In this document: in pieces, positions 24,191 through 33,202 of the stretch
How positions within the stretch are numbered: the first letter of the stretch is position 1
How the letters are laid out: the number at the start of each line of letters is the position of its first letter
Assembly (NCBI GenBank): GCA_007571305.1
Contig: RKRR01000123.1
Coordinates: forward strand, 23,466-87,465
Direction of reading: 5' to 3'
Length of the DNA stretch: 64,000 bases
Source of the DNA: Candidatus Poribacteria bacterium
GTDB taxonomy: Bacteria > Poribacteria > WGA-4E > WGA-3G
Made by a program: the position numbers and the translations under genes
The notes under the pieces: model-generated
What the model was told of the DNA's origin: nothing
What the model saw: only the letters and a program-made list of their open reading frames with translations
Database searches by the model: none

Positions 24191-25756
24191 ATGAAAAAAA
24201 TACAACGTGCACTTATCAGTGTCTATGACAAAACGAACCTTTTAGAAATAGCCAATGCCCTTGCGCAACGTAGTGTCGAAATCCTCTCCACCGGTGGCAC
24301 TGCTCAGCACCTTCGAGACGCTGGAATCGACATCCTTGATGTTTCTAACTACACCGGTTTTCCTGAGATGTTGGATGGTAGAGTCAAAACACTCCACCCT
24401 AAAATTCATGGAGGGATCCTTGCTGATCAGGATAATGTCGAACACAATGCCCAGGCGAAAGCACACGGCATTACTCCCATTGACATGGTGATATGCAATT
24501 TGTATCCATTTGAGGCAACAGTCGCCCAGCCCGACGTGACGCTTCCCCATGCGATTGAGAATATCGATATCGGAGGGCCAACGATGATTCGCGCCGCAGC
24601 GAAGAATTATCGGCACGTCGCTGTTCTCACGGAGTCAAGCCAATATCCGCAAATTATCTCCGATTTGGATGCCAGCGACGGCTGTCTTTCGGAAGAGAGG
24701 CGGTTTGAGTTAGCACAGGCAGCGTTTGCCCATACTGCGCACTATGACACCGCAATCGCTTCTTATCTCGCTGATGTAGATTCACAACCGGGCGAATTCG
24801 CCACCGATCTGACACTCCATTTCAGGAAGGAGCGCACACTCCGTTATGGCGAAAACCCACATCAACGCGCCGCTTTCTATAAAACTGGAGCCAATCCTGG
24901 TATGTGTGCTGCGTGGGCAAACCAATTGAGTGGACAGCCGCTCTCCTTCAATAACCTCCTCGATTTAGAAGCCGCCTTAGAGATCGTCAAGGACTTCGAG
25001 ACCGCTGCTTGCGCGATTATCAAGCATAATAACCCGTGTGGACTCGCAACGGCAGACAATCTGCAAGATGCCTTTACGAACGCATTGGAATGCGATAGAA
25101 CCTCTGCCTTCGGTTCGATTGTCGGGTTAAATCGGAAAGTGACAATCCAAACAGCAAACATCATCCGCGAAGCTGCAAATACGGGGGTGAAGATCGACGC
25201 AATTATCGCACCGAGTTATACCAAGAAGGCACTACGAGCACTGTCTCGGGTCAAACGCCGGCCGATTCTTGAAGCCGGATCGCTTTCGGCTGCGGAACCT
25301 GTTTTGCAGATTCGCAATATTACCGGTGGTGTACTCGTCCAAGATTCGGATGTACACGACTTAGACGCTGACGATTTGAAAGTTGCAACCTCCCGTGCGC
25401 CAACAGAAGCGGAGATAGAATCCCTGCTTTTCGCGTGGAAGGCGTGCAAACATGTTAAATCGAATTGCATCCTGCTTGCCAACGGCACACAGAGCGTCGG
25501 TATCGGTGCAGGTCAGATGAGTCGCGTGGATGCCGCTATCATCGCTATCCGAAAGGCTAGTGAAAAGGCGAAGGGAGCTGTATTAGCCTCAGATGCCTAC
25601 TTCCCATTCCCTGACGGTGTTGAAATCGCCGGTGAGGCGGGCATCAGTGCGATTATTCAGCCCGGCGGCTCTGTCAATGACGATCCTGTAATTGAAACAG
25701 CGGATGCTTACGGTATAGCGATGGTGTTGACAGGCGTACGCCATTTCCGACATTAG
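24191..25756 (+). CDS. purH: Bifunctional AICAR transformylase / IMP cyclohydrolase
   Basis: 521 residues, full length for PurH, the last two steps of purine synthesis. N-terminal MGS-like cyclohydrolase domain: ALISVYDKTNLLEIA, STGGTAQHLRDAGI, VKTLHPKIHGGIL and IDIGGPTMIRAAAKN. C-terminal AICARFT domain: RYGENPHQRAAFY, FNNLLDLEAAL, IIKHNNPCGLA with the catalytic Lys-His, and SDAYFPFPDGVE. Ends LTGVRHFRH as in most family members. Translation starts from the conserved leader. No other pur gene is nearby. Confidence 0.97.
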   Translation: MKKIQRALISVYDKTNLLEIANALAQRSVEILSTGGTAQHLRDAGIDILDVSNYTGFPEMLDGRVKTLHPKIHGGILADQDNVEHNAQAKAHGITPIDMVICNLYPFEATVAQPDVTLPHAIENIDIGGPTMIRAAAKNYRHVAVLTESSQYPQIISDLDASDGCLSEERRFELAQAAFAHTAHYDTAIASYLADVDSQPGEFATDLTLHFRKERTLRYGENPHQRAAFYKTGANPGMCAAWANQLSGQPLSFNNLLDLEAALEIVKDFETAACAIIKHNNPCGLATADNLQDAFTNALECDRTSAFGSIVGLNRKVTIQTANIIREAANTGVKIDAIIAPSYTKKALRALSRVKRRPILEAGSLSAAEPVLQIRNITGGVLVQDSDVHDLDADDLKVATSRAPTEAEIESLLFAWKACKHVKSNCILLANGTQSVGIGAGQMSRVDAAIIAIRKASEKAKGAVLASDAYFPFPDGVEIAGEAGISAIIQPGGSVNDDPVIETADAYGIAMVLTGVRHFRH

Positions 25757-25843
25757 TGACGCTGAGAGGGTCAGAACGAAAACCAAGCCTGAAACGGAGT
25801 AGAAAGCACTCCATAGAAAGACCCGTTGGAGGATTAACCCACG

Positions 25844-25871
25844 ATACTTATCCACAAGGAAAATTAGAGAT
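25844..25871 (+). promoter_or_regulatory. Repeated ribosome-binding leader, copy 3
   Basis: CTTATCCACAAGGAAAATTA then GAGAT precedes a TTG at 25872. The match to the other copies supports the TTG start over the ATG at 25887. Confidence 0.65.
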
Positions 25872-27029
25872 TTGGCTACTACACTAATGCTCCCATCCAC
25901 AATCATTACAGGCGCAGGCGCGTCCGAGAATGCCGGCGAGCAGGCGAAACGGCTCGGTGCGACGAGCGCGCTTATCGTCACCGATCCAGGCATTGCCGAA
26001 ATCGGATACGCCGACAAGATCGCCCAAAATTTAAACGATGCCGGGGTAGCATCCTCATGTTTCTCTGATGTCACACCCGACCCCACCCTACAGAATGTGC
26101 AAGACGGCTTAAGGCAATATGCTGACGAATCCTGCGATGTAATTGTGAGCATCGGTGGTGGAAGTGCAATCGACTGCGGAAAAGGCATCGCCATGAAACT
26201 AACAAACGACGAGGACTTTGCCGATTACATGGGTGTAGACAAGATTCCGAATCCGGGGGCTCCATTCATCGCGATACCGACCACAGGCGGAACGGGCAGT
26301 GAAGTCTCCAAAGTTACCGTCATCACCGACACCGAAAGGAACGTCAAGATGATGCTCAGCAGCCCGTGCCTATTGGCTCATGTTGCCCTGGTGGACCCGC
26401 TGCTCTCCTTAACAACACCACCGCACCTAACTGCGGCAGTCGGTGTCGATGCCCTAACGCACGCCATAGAGGCATACATCTCCAAACGTGCCCAGCCGAT
26501 AACCGACGCGCTCGCGTTGAAGGCGATTGATATGATTTCCGGTTCACTTCGGCAGGCATGGGCGGACGGCGAAAACATCTCTGCCCGCACGGATATGATG
26601 ATCGGTGCCTCTATTGCAGGGATGGCGTTCAGCAATTCATCTGTGGCTTTAGTTCATGGGATGTCCCGTCCCATCGGTGCGTATTTCCACATCCATCACG
26701 GGTTGTCGAATTCGGTGCTGTTACGTGATGTGATGGAATTTAGCGTCGTCGGTGCGCCTGCCCGCTTTGCCGATATCGCGTATGCCATGGGCGAGCCGAT
26801 TGACGGATTGTCTCCAATGGAGCAAGCGGACGCAGCAATTGATGCGGTGGAACGGCTTGTCACCGATATTCAGATGCCACGACTCGGTGAAATCGGTATT
26901 GACGAGCAGAAATTCGAGGATGTCATTGAACAGATGGCGAAGGATGCAATCGCAAGCGGGAGTCCAGCCAACAATCCACGACAAGCGACGGCTGAGGAGA
27001 TCGTTGCGCTGTACCGTCAGTGTTTTTAA
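25872..27029 (+). CDS. Iron-containing alcohol dehydrogenase
   Basis: 385 residues, group III alcohol dehydrogenase. NAD-binding GGGSAIDCGKGIAM and PTTGGTGSEVSKV are clear, as are metal ligands in GVDALTHAIEAYISKRAQP (Asp and His) and in LVHGMSRPIGAYFHIHHGLSNSVLL (two His). Family members oxidise alcohols, 1,3-propanediol, lactaldehyde or 4-hydroxybutyrate; the substrate is not evident. TTG start chosen because of the conserved leader; ATG 25887 would remove five residues. Confidence 0.93.
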   Translation: MATTLMLPSTIITGAGASENAGEQAKRLGATSALIVTDPGIAEIGYADKIAQNLNDAGVASSCFSDVTPDPTLQNVQDGLRQYADESCDVIVSIGGGSAIDCGKGIAMKLTNDEDFADYMGVDKIPNPGAPFIAIPTTGGTGSEVSKVTVITDTERNVKMMLSSPCLLAHVALVDPLLSLTTPPHLTAAVGVDALTHAIEAYISKRAQPITDALALKAIDMISGSLRQAWADGENISARTDMMIGASIAGMAFSNSSVALVHGMSRPIGAYFHIHHGLSNSVLLRDVMEFSVVGAPARFADIAYAMGEPIDGLSPMEQADAAIDAVERLVTDIQMPRLGEIGIDEQKFEDVIEQMAKDAIASGSPANNPRQATAEEIVALYRQCF

Positions 27030-27130
27030 AAAACGCAATAAGTAGTTGAATACTTTTCCCTTAACAATTCTGTTCTTTCTTTTCGTTATACTCCGAATTC
27101 ACAGTTTTCATTGACAAGGAGGTATTAATA

Positions 27131-27667
27131 ATGAGTATGGCACATTTGCCAAACAATAAGTTGAAAGTTCACGAGTGTTTGTTGGTTTTTACACTTGCAT
27201 TTTTGTTTATAATTAGTTGTTCAACTGAAAATCCGCTCTGCACAGATAATTATTGTGTTAAAGGCGAGATATTTGACAGAGCAGATTTAGGCAACGAAGA
27301 TTTTACTGAGATGCCACGGCATATTGATGAAAAAACGCTTTACAACCTACTGAATCCAGATAGACCTATATTGCACGATTTAGATCAAGATGTGTTTTTT
27401 ATCAATGGTGTAGTAGATTTTGTATTAGATCACCCCGCATCTATTACTATGTCTGTAGATATAGATAGGAATAGGCCTTTTGACAGTAAGAATGTGTTAG
27501 ATATATTTGTTACATCTTTTGACAATCCTAAACTAATTGAAGGTATTAAAGAAGGTGAGAGATACACAGTTAAAGTAAAACCTTATGAGATAGATGACGA
27601 AATTTCATTTCGTGATGGTGTGTTTTTAAACTACAAGATTTGGTTTTCTTTGATTCAAGTAATGTAA
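27131..27667 (+). CDS. Putative lipoprotein of unknown function
   Basis: 178 residues with AAGGAGG well placed before the start. A hydrophobic segment (residues 17-34) ends in the lipobox FIISC, so it is probably lipid-anchored. The mature part has two nearby Cys (LCTDNYC) and an all-beta look (VVDFVLDHPASITMSVDIDR). It is clearly more AT-rich in codon use than the genes on either side, a possible sign of transfer. The ribosome site and lipobox make it a real gene; function unknown. Confidence 0.65.
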   Translation: MSMAHLPNNKLKVHECLLVFTLAFLFIISCSTENPLCTDNYCVKGEIFDRADLGNEDFTEMPRHIDEKTLYNLLNPDRPILHDLDQDVFFINGVVDFVLDHPASITMSVDIDRNRPFDSKNVLDIFVTSFDNPKLIEGIKEGERYTVKVKPYEIDDEISFRDGVFLNYKIWFSLIQVM

Positions 27668-27947
27668 AAAAAGCAAGCGGGTTAATAGTTAGCTTAACGC
27701 CAGTTTGAAAAAAATATGAGAGGTCCAAAGCGGACACAAATTGAGCAAAAAAGCAATATATTCACGCAAAAAGAGGCGATTCTTAGGGAGATACCTCCCT
27801 CAATCCCCTTATCAGGCGGACTTTAACCCGAAATGCGTCTACCCTGAATATTTATCAAACTCACGTTAGGTACGCTCCGCCGTGCCATTCAGGTTTAAAA
27901 GGTAGTATGCCTCTGTTATCTCCCACGGCAATTGTAAAAAAGTAGTT
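27668..27947. other. Intergenic region with a repeated motif
   Basis: 280 bp without a gene. ATCAAACTCACGTTA at 27854-27868 is the reverse complement of a motif at 63521-63535, part of an inverted-repeat element near the window end. Otherwise I see no terminator or promoter. Confidence 0.4.
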
Positions 27948-28520
27948 TTGGTGTTTCTGTTGTGCTTCGTGTCTACGGGATGTGCCACATCCAATGTGTT
28001 GATCCTCAATAACAGGACACCAATCTATTACGGCACAATTGATGACATTGACAGTGTCTATGATGGCGACACGATTCGGGATGTGTCTGTCCAGATCTAT
28101 TCGTTTCGTTCGGAGTTATCTGATGTGAGTCAGGAACGGTTGACGCTTTGGCCCGGCATCGAACGTCGTGCCGACGGAATTTATAGCATCGCGGACATCA
28201 GAATCGCCGGAATAGATACGCCAGAAAGACACCCAGCGCGTGCCGGACGCACTGAAGCCTCACTTCAACGGGAAAAAGAACGCGCCGCAGCTGCTACAGA
28301 CTTTCTCAAAAAACTTCTACTCACAAATAGCAAGGATGATGGCACTCTCGGATTTGTAATTCAGAATCCACAACCCGGTAAATATGCTGGTCGAATCGTC
28401 GCGGATGTCATTTGTGTCAAAGGGAATGTGTTCACCAATGCGGCTGAGGCATTGCTGGAAGCTCGACACGCAGTCGTCTATGATGGTGGCACGAAAACGC
28501 ACGATTGGGGTGCGGAATAG
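27948..28520 (+). CDS. Thermonuclease-like (SNase domain) lipoprotein
   Basis: About 190 residues. The start is TTG 27948 or GTG 27951; no ATG exists before the signal sequence. LLCFVSTGC is a lipobox. The SNase fold shows VYDGDTIRDVSVQI (calcium-binding Asp), ADIRIAGIDTPERHPARAGRTEA with Arg/Glu catalytic positions, and YAGRIVADV with the second Arg. Staphylococcal nuclease relatives cut DNA and RNA in a Ca-dependent way; here it would act in the periplasm or at the envelope. A 50-residue insertion between the first two motifs is unusual. Confidence 0.75.
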   Translation: MVFLLCFVSTGCATSNVLILNNRTPIYYGTIDDIDSVYDGDTIRDVSVQIYSFRSELSDVSQERLTLWPGIERRADGIYSIADIRIAGIDTPERHPARAGRTEASLQREKERAAAATDFLKKLLLTNSKDDGTLGFVIQNPQPGKYAGRIVADVICVKGNVFTNAAEALLEARHAVVYDGGTKTHDWGAE

Positions 28521-28537
28521 ATAAAAAGGAATGGCTT

Positions 28538-29497
28538 GTGAACAGACTTAAAATTGTTGTCCCTGGTGATTCTCCACCGCAAATACAAGGCTCGCCGCAT
28601 CTGGAACGTTTGGAATCCTATGGAGATGTTGTTCTCTACACCGATCGACCCGAAACCCCCGAAGATCAAATTCGCCGTGCCGAAGATGCAGATATCCTCA
28701 TCAATTCACGCGGGATCGTTAAGTGGCCCGCGGAAATCTTGAGCCAACTCCCTCAGCTCAAATTGATTTCGCTCTGTTCCATCGGCACCGATATGATTGG
28801 GCTCGATGAAGCGAAAAAACGTGGAATTACCGTTTGCAATCAACCCGGGCGTACCGCTCCAGTTGTAGCGGAGCACGGGTTTGGACTGATGTTCGCACTC
28901 TCCAAAAGGTCGGCATTCCTGACAGCATCTATGAAAGCGGGTGAATGGCCACGTATGGATAACATCTACCTTCAGGGGAAAACCTTGGGAGTTATAGGCA
29001 CGGGGCATATCGGTGCAGAAATGGCCCGCCTTGGAAGAGCTGTCGGAATGAACGTTGTTGCGTGGACGTATCACCCTTCAGTGGCACGCGCAGAGGCGTT
29101 GGGGGTTCAATTCGTTTCGCTGGATGAGCTGCTCCGTACTGCCGATGTTGTGAGTCTGCACGTCAGGCTGACAGAGGAGAGTCAGCATCTCATTGGGGAA
29201 CGTGAACTCGGTTTGATGAAGCAGAACGCGCTCCTCATCAATGTCGCACGTGGGGGTGTAGTTGATACAGATGCATTGGTCGCAGTTTTGAACAGCGGAC
29301 ACCTCGGTGGCGCGGCTATTGATGTCTATGATCAAGAACCGCCCCCAGCGAACCACCCGCTTTTAGAATGTGAGCAAGTAATTTTAACTCCACATTGTGC
29401 GGATATGACCCCTGAAGGCGTTGAACTTCTCAATGAGGGCGCGGTGGACAATATCATCGCTTTTTTGGAAGGCACACCGCAGAACGTAGTTGTTTGA
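28538..29497 (+). CDS. D-isomer-specific 2-hydroxyacid dehydrogenase
   Basis: 319 residues from GTG 28538, which has AAAAGGA at proper spacing; an in-frame TTG at 28505 lies inside the previous gene. NAD-binding GTGHIGAEMARLGRAVGM, catalytic Arg in NVARGGVVDT, Glu in DVYDQEPPP and His in LTPHCADMTPEG are all present. The family covers phosphoglycerate, glycerate, glyoxylate and formate dehydrogenases. There is no ACT domain, so it is not a regulated SerA; hydroxypyruvate/glyoxylate reduction is possible. Confidence 0.9.
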   Translation: MNRLKIVVPGDSPPQIQGSPHLERLESYGDVVLYTDRPETPEDQIRRAEDADILINSRGIVKWPAEILSQLPQLKLISLCSIGTDMIGLDEAKKRGITVCNQPGRTAPVVAEHGFGLMFALSKRSAFLTASMKAGEWPRMDNIYLQGKTLGVIGTGHIGAEMARLGRAVGMNVVAWTYHPSVARAEALGVQFVSLDELLRTADVVSLHVRLTEESQHLIGERELGLMKQNALLINVARGGVVDTDALVAVLNSGHLGGAAIDVYDQEPPPANHPLLECEQVILTPHCADMTPEGVELLNEGAVDNIIAFLEGTPQNVVV

Positions 29498-29535
29498 GGT
29501 TTTGTTAGAGAAACCGTCACGGTGAAGGAAAAAAG

Positions 29536-31758
29536 ATGAAATTGATCCCAGATGAGTCTCAATCTCATCAAAAACCGATTTTCGACAACGGAGAAAATCA
29601 AGTAACAATTTCCACAGTTAAAAATATCGGCGTTGATACGGGTGGCACCTTCACCGACATTGTGATGCGTATTGATGGCGACCTGTTCATACACAAAGTC
29701 CTGTCCACGCCGCAGAACCCTGCCCTCGCCGTCATCCAAGGTGTCAGTGAAATTTTGCGTATGCACGGCACCGATACCGAACGACTGGACATTGTTCACG
29801 GATCTACGGTAGCAACGAATGCACTTCTTGAACGTAGAGGAGCGCGTATCGCCCTCGTCACGACGAAAGATTTCGAGGATATTTTGGAGATAGGCAGACA
29901 GACACGTCCGAACCTCTATGATTTCTTCGTGGAACGTCCCGCGCCTCTTGTCCCCGCCGATAGACGTTTCGGTGTATCGGAACGAACACTACACACAGGT
30001 GACATCCAGGCTGAGATTGAATCCAGCGATTTAGAGGCACTCGCGTCCGAGCTCGCTACATTGGAACTTGATGCCATCGCGATTTGTTTCCTCTTTGCCT
30101 ACGTTAACCCGCAGAACGAACAGATTGTTGCAAAGTATCTTGCACGACTTGGTCTACCCGTCTCATGCTCCCACGAAGTCTTACCGGAATATCGAGAGTA
30201 TGCCCGTTTTAGCACTACTGTAGCGAACGCGTATATCCGTCCGACTTTGGAGAGGCATCTCTCTACGTTGATAGATTCTGACGTGCTGCACAACTTTAAC
30301 GAAACCGCAGCCCGTAATGAAATGGAGTGCGACTCGAACACGAAAAACGTCAAGAAACAAAAGGCCGATACTTACCCGCAAAGTAAAATTAAAAAAGTGT
30401 TCCGTTTGATGCTCTCCAACGGAGGGTGCGTTTCTGCTAAGAACTTTGAATCCGCGGGTATCCGCACAGTCCTTTCCGGTCCCGCTGGTGGTGTTATTGG
30501 AGCATCCGAAGTCGCCAAAACCGCTGGCTACGACCAAATCATCACATTTGATATGGGCGGCACTTCAACAGATGTGAGTCTCTGCAATAGCGGCATCTCG
30601 CTCACGACTGAGAGTACGATTAGTGGACTCCCCATCAAAGTTCCACTGATTGATATTCACACCGTCGGTGCAGGGGGTGGTTCTATTGCGACTGTGGATA
30701 CCGGTGGCGCACTCCGTGTCGGACCCGAAAGTGCGGGAGCAGATCCAGGGCCCATCTGCTACGGAAACGACGGAGCAGATGTCACAGTAACCGATGCAAA
30801 TCTCTACTTGGGACGTATCGCGGCGACCCAGTTTTTAGGGGGAGCTATGTCTCTTGACTCCGATAAGACGCGGATACACCTTGAAGAATTTGCACAACGT
30901 CTTGGCGTTCCACCACTTCAAGCGGCAGATGGTATTCTTAAGGTTGCTAACGCTGCGATGGAACGCGCCATCAAAGTCATCTCTGTAGAACGTGGGTTTG
31001 ATACGCGCGATTTCACGCTCGTTTCTTTTGGTGGTGCTGGTGGTCTACATGCCGCATTTATGGCGGAAAATCTAGGTATCCGGACAGTGCTTATTCCACC
31101 AAATGGCGGTTTGCTTTCTGCTTACGGGATGCTCTTTGCAGATGTCGTTAAAGATTATTCGCAGACAGTACTATGGCAGTTTGAAAAGAGCAGCGAAGGT
31201 AACGAAAGTCTTGTTAAAGCGTTGAATGAAGGTTTTGGCACACTCTTGAGCCGCGCAGAAGATGAGATGGAAATTGAGGGATTTGCCTCTCACCAACTTA
31301 AAATTGACCGTTCACTTGATATGCGATATGAGGGACAGTCTTATGAGTTGAATATCCCATGTTTTACCAAGGAACATGTTCCGTCAAATGAAATAGTGGA
31401 AATCCTTGTTGCAAAATTTCACGCTGCGCATGAGTTGCGGTTTGGTTATGCCCGAACCGATGCCCCAGTGGAGGTGGTGAACCTTCGGCTTACAACTACT
31501 GGGGAAACCGACAAGCCCCCCATCCAATCAGTTCCACTCGTCGGTGCTGATGCCTCTGAAGCGTTTACTGTCCAAGATCCTGTTATTTTTGAGGGTGAAG
31601 CACTCCCAACGGATTTCTACCGCCGTGAGGCGTTGGGGCCCGGCAACCGAATCGCAGGTCCCGCGATTGTGACAGAATTTAGTGCAACGACTGTTATTCC
31701 GCCAAATTTTTCTGCTGTTGTTGATGTCTACCAGAATCTTATTTTGAGCAGAAAATAA
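29536..31758 (+). CDS. Hydantoinase/oxoprolinase subunit A (HyuA-like)
   Basis: 740 residues, slightly longer than typical HyuA. The actin-like ATPase motifs NIGVDTGGTFTDIVMR, STVATNALLERRGA, ETGRQTRP-type EIGRQTRPNLYDF, LSGPAGGVIGA and FDMGGTSTDVSL are present. A charged insertion of about 40 residues (residues 255-290, NSNTKNVKKQKADTYPQ region) is atypical. The enzyme cleaves hydantoins or 5-oxoproline with ATP, normally with HyuB. No hyuB is present on either side here; the next gene is a minus-strand methyltransferase. The partner may be elsewhere or the protein may act alone. Confidence 0.9.
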   Translation: MKLIPDESQSHQKPIFDNGENQVTISTVKNIGVDTGGTFTDIVMRIDGDLFIHKVLSTPQNPALAVIQGVSEILRMHGTDTERLDIVHGSTVATNALLERRGARIALVTTKDFEDILEIGRQTRPNLYDFFVERPAPLVPADRRFGVSERTLHTGDIQAEIESSDLEALASELATLELDAIAICFLFAYVNPQNEQIVAKYLARLGLPVSCSHEVLPEYREYARFSTTVANAYIRPTLERHLSTLIDSDVLHNFNETAARNEMECDSNTKNVKKQKADTYPQSKIKKVFRLMLSNGGCVSAKNFESAGIRTVLSGPAGGVIGASEVAKTAGYDQIITFDMGGTSTDVSLCNSGISLTTESTISGLPIKVPLIDIHTVGAGGGSIATVDTGGALRVGPESAGADPGPICYGNDGADVTVTDANLYLGRIAATQFLGGAMSLDSDKTRIHLEEFAQRLGVPPLQAADGILKVANAAMERAIKVISVERGFDTRDFTLVSFGGAGGLHAAFMAENLGIRTVLIPPNGGLLSAYGMLFADVVKDYSQTVLWQFEKSSEGNESLVKALNEGFGTLLSRAEDEMEIEGFASHQLKIDRSLDMRYEGQSYELNIPCFTKEHVPSNEIVEILVAKFHAAHELRFGYARTDAPVEVVNLRLTTTGETDKPPIQSVPLVGADASEAFTVQDPVIFEGEALPTDFYRREALGPGNRIAGPAIVTEFSATTVIPPNFSAVVDVYQNLILSRK

Positions 31759-31814
31759 TTGAATGTCTCTGAACAGTAGATTGGATTCGCTTGAGCCGCG
31801 TCTGGCATTGGTTT

Positions 31815-32909
31815 TCAAGGTGTGGTATCTGCTGGATTGAATTTGACGATTTCCTCCCAAAGCATGTTCCCTTCTGCATCGCAATATTTCCCGATGAATT
31901 CAGCAGTAAACTTGTTGACGACTTTAGCATACTCTTGCCTAAACCGCTCATTCTTTTCCTCCGCTTGGTGTCCTAAAGGTTCAATGATGTCAGTATATAG
32001 GTTGTGATCCCCTGAAATGAATTCCCAAAATTTTTGTCCACACAATTTCAAGTAATCACCTTTATCCGGTTTTCGATCCTTTTCAAACAACTGATATTGT
32101 GTTGGCTTTATATTTTCCCGTGCTAGTTGATAATACTCCGGCAAAATTTCAATACCGACGGAATTTCTCAATAACTTTTGAGCGACTTGACACGTCGTAC
32201 CAGACCCAGCAAACGGATCCAGCACCCAATCATTTTCTTCCGTAAACAACCTTATAAACCATTCAGGCAACGACTTCGGAAAAACGGCACTGTGTTTGCG
32301 GTTTCCTGTTTCCGTTGCTAAGTGCAAAACGTTCGTTGGATATGCCATTTTTCGGTCAACCCAATTGGAAACGTTCTTCCCAAATCCTCTCCCTACTTTC
32401 GAGGTGTCCCGATTCTGGTCTGTCTTGCTGAGATTTTTCAATCTCTTCTCTGCCCAATCACCCATCGGCACCATGACAGCCTCTTGATACATATTGAACC
32501 TTCTGGTTTTATTAAACTGCAAACATCTCTCCCAAGCATCTCTGAATCGGTTCGGCCATTTGCCCGGATAGCAGTTCTTCTTGTGCCAAACAAACTCTTC
32601 TGTCCACAACCATCCTTGCTTTTTCATCGCGAGTATCAATTCAATAACATAAGTATGTCGTTCTCCATCAATGGCTTGCTCCTTGATGTTTAGAATGAAG
32701 GTGCCAGATGGCTTGAGGACCCTTAAAAATTCTTCAGCGCGAGGCATAAACCAATTGACATATTCATCGGGACTGATTCCGCCATACGTTGTGGATCGGC
32801 GGTCCGCATACGGTGGGGAAGTCATAATCAGATCGAATGAATCGTCACCAAAATCGGCGAGGACTTCTAAGCAGTCCCCAAGATAAAGGTCTGTTTTTAT
32901 CCGTGTCAT
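31815..32909 (-). CDS. DNA methyltransferase with C-terminal extension
   Basis: 364 residues from ATG 32909, where similarity begins (an in-frame ATG at 32957 would add 16). Beta-class order: LYLGDCLEVLADFGDDSFDLIMTSPPYADR (motif IV) precedes DPFAGSGTTCQVAQ (motif I). The last 85 residues, after NIKPTQYQLF, are not part of the methyltransferase fold: KLCGQKFWEFISGD...IIEPLGHQAEEKNERF...NKFTAEF. This tail resembles, from memory only, conserved ends of some type II restriction endonucleases. No separate nuclease is adjacent. Convergent with hyuA; a second orphan methyltransferase lies at 15536. Confidence 0.88.
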   Translation of the reverse strand: MTRIKTDLYLGDCLEVLADFGDDSFDLIMTSPPYADRRSTTYGGISPDEYVNWFMPRAEEFLRVLKPSGTFILNIKEQAIDGERHTYVIELILAMKKQGWLWTEEFVWHKKNCYPGKWPNRFRDAWERCLQFNKTRRFNMYQEAVMVPMGDWAEKRLKNLSKTDQNRDTSKVGRGFGKNVSNWVDRKMAYPTNVLHLATETGNRKHSAVFPKSLPEWFIRLFTEENDWVLDPFAGSGTTCQVAQKLLRNSVGIEILPEYYQLARENIKPTQYQLFEKDRKPDKGDYLKLCGQKFWEFISGDHNLYTDIIEPLGHQAEEKNERFRQEYAKVVNKFTAEFIGKYCDAEGNMLWEEIVKFNPADTTP

Positions 32910-33132
32910 CCAATAATCTGCCTTTGTACGAAAGCATTTTACAGCATCATACCACATGTGCTAAGGGAAGCCAAACAGAAAGATTGTATAGATCAAAGTC
33001 ATTCAATTGTCAGTGGGTGTTGGCAAATTGGGAGGGAAATCTGAGAGGAAAGTGGAAGAACAAGAGTTGGAAGAATGAAAAGATGCGTTTTATGGGAGAA
33101 TTGAACGTCTCTGATAGCAGCTCGCGAATTCT

Positions 33133-33161
33133 TTGACATATAGGACAAGGTTTGGTATACT
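33133..33161 (+). promoter_or_regulatory. Strong sigma-70 promoter for the enolase-superfamily gene
   Basis: TTGACA at 33133-33138 and TATACT at 33156-33161, 17 bp apart; about 40 bp before the TTG start at 33203. Confidence 0.75.
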
Positions 33162-33202
33162 TTGAGCATTGCAAAGGTTGAGAAAACAGGAGAATTATCA
33201 CC

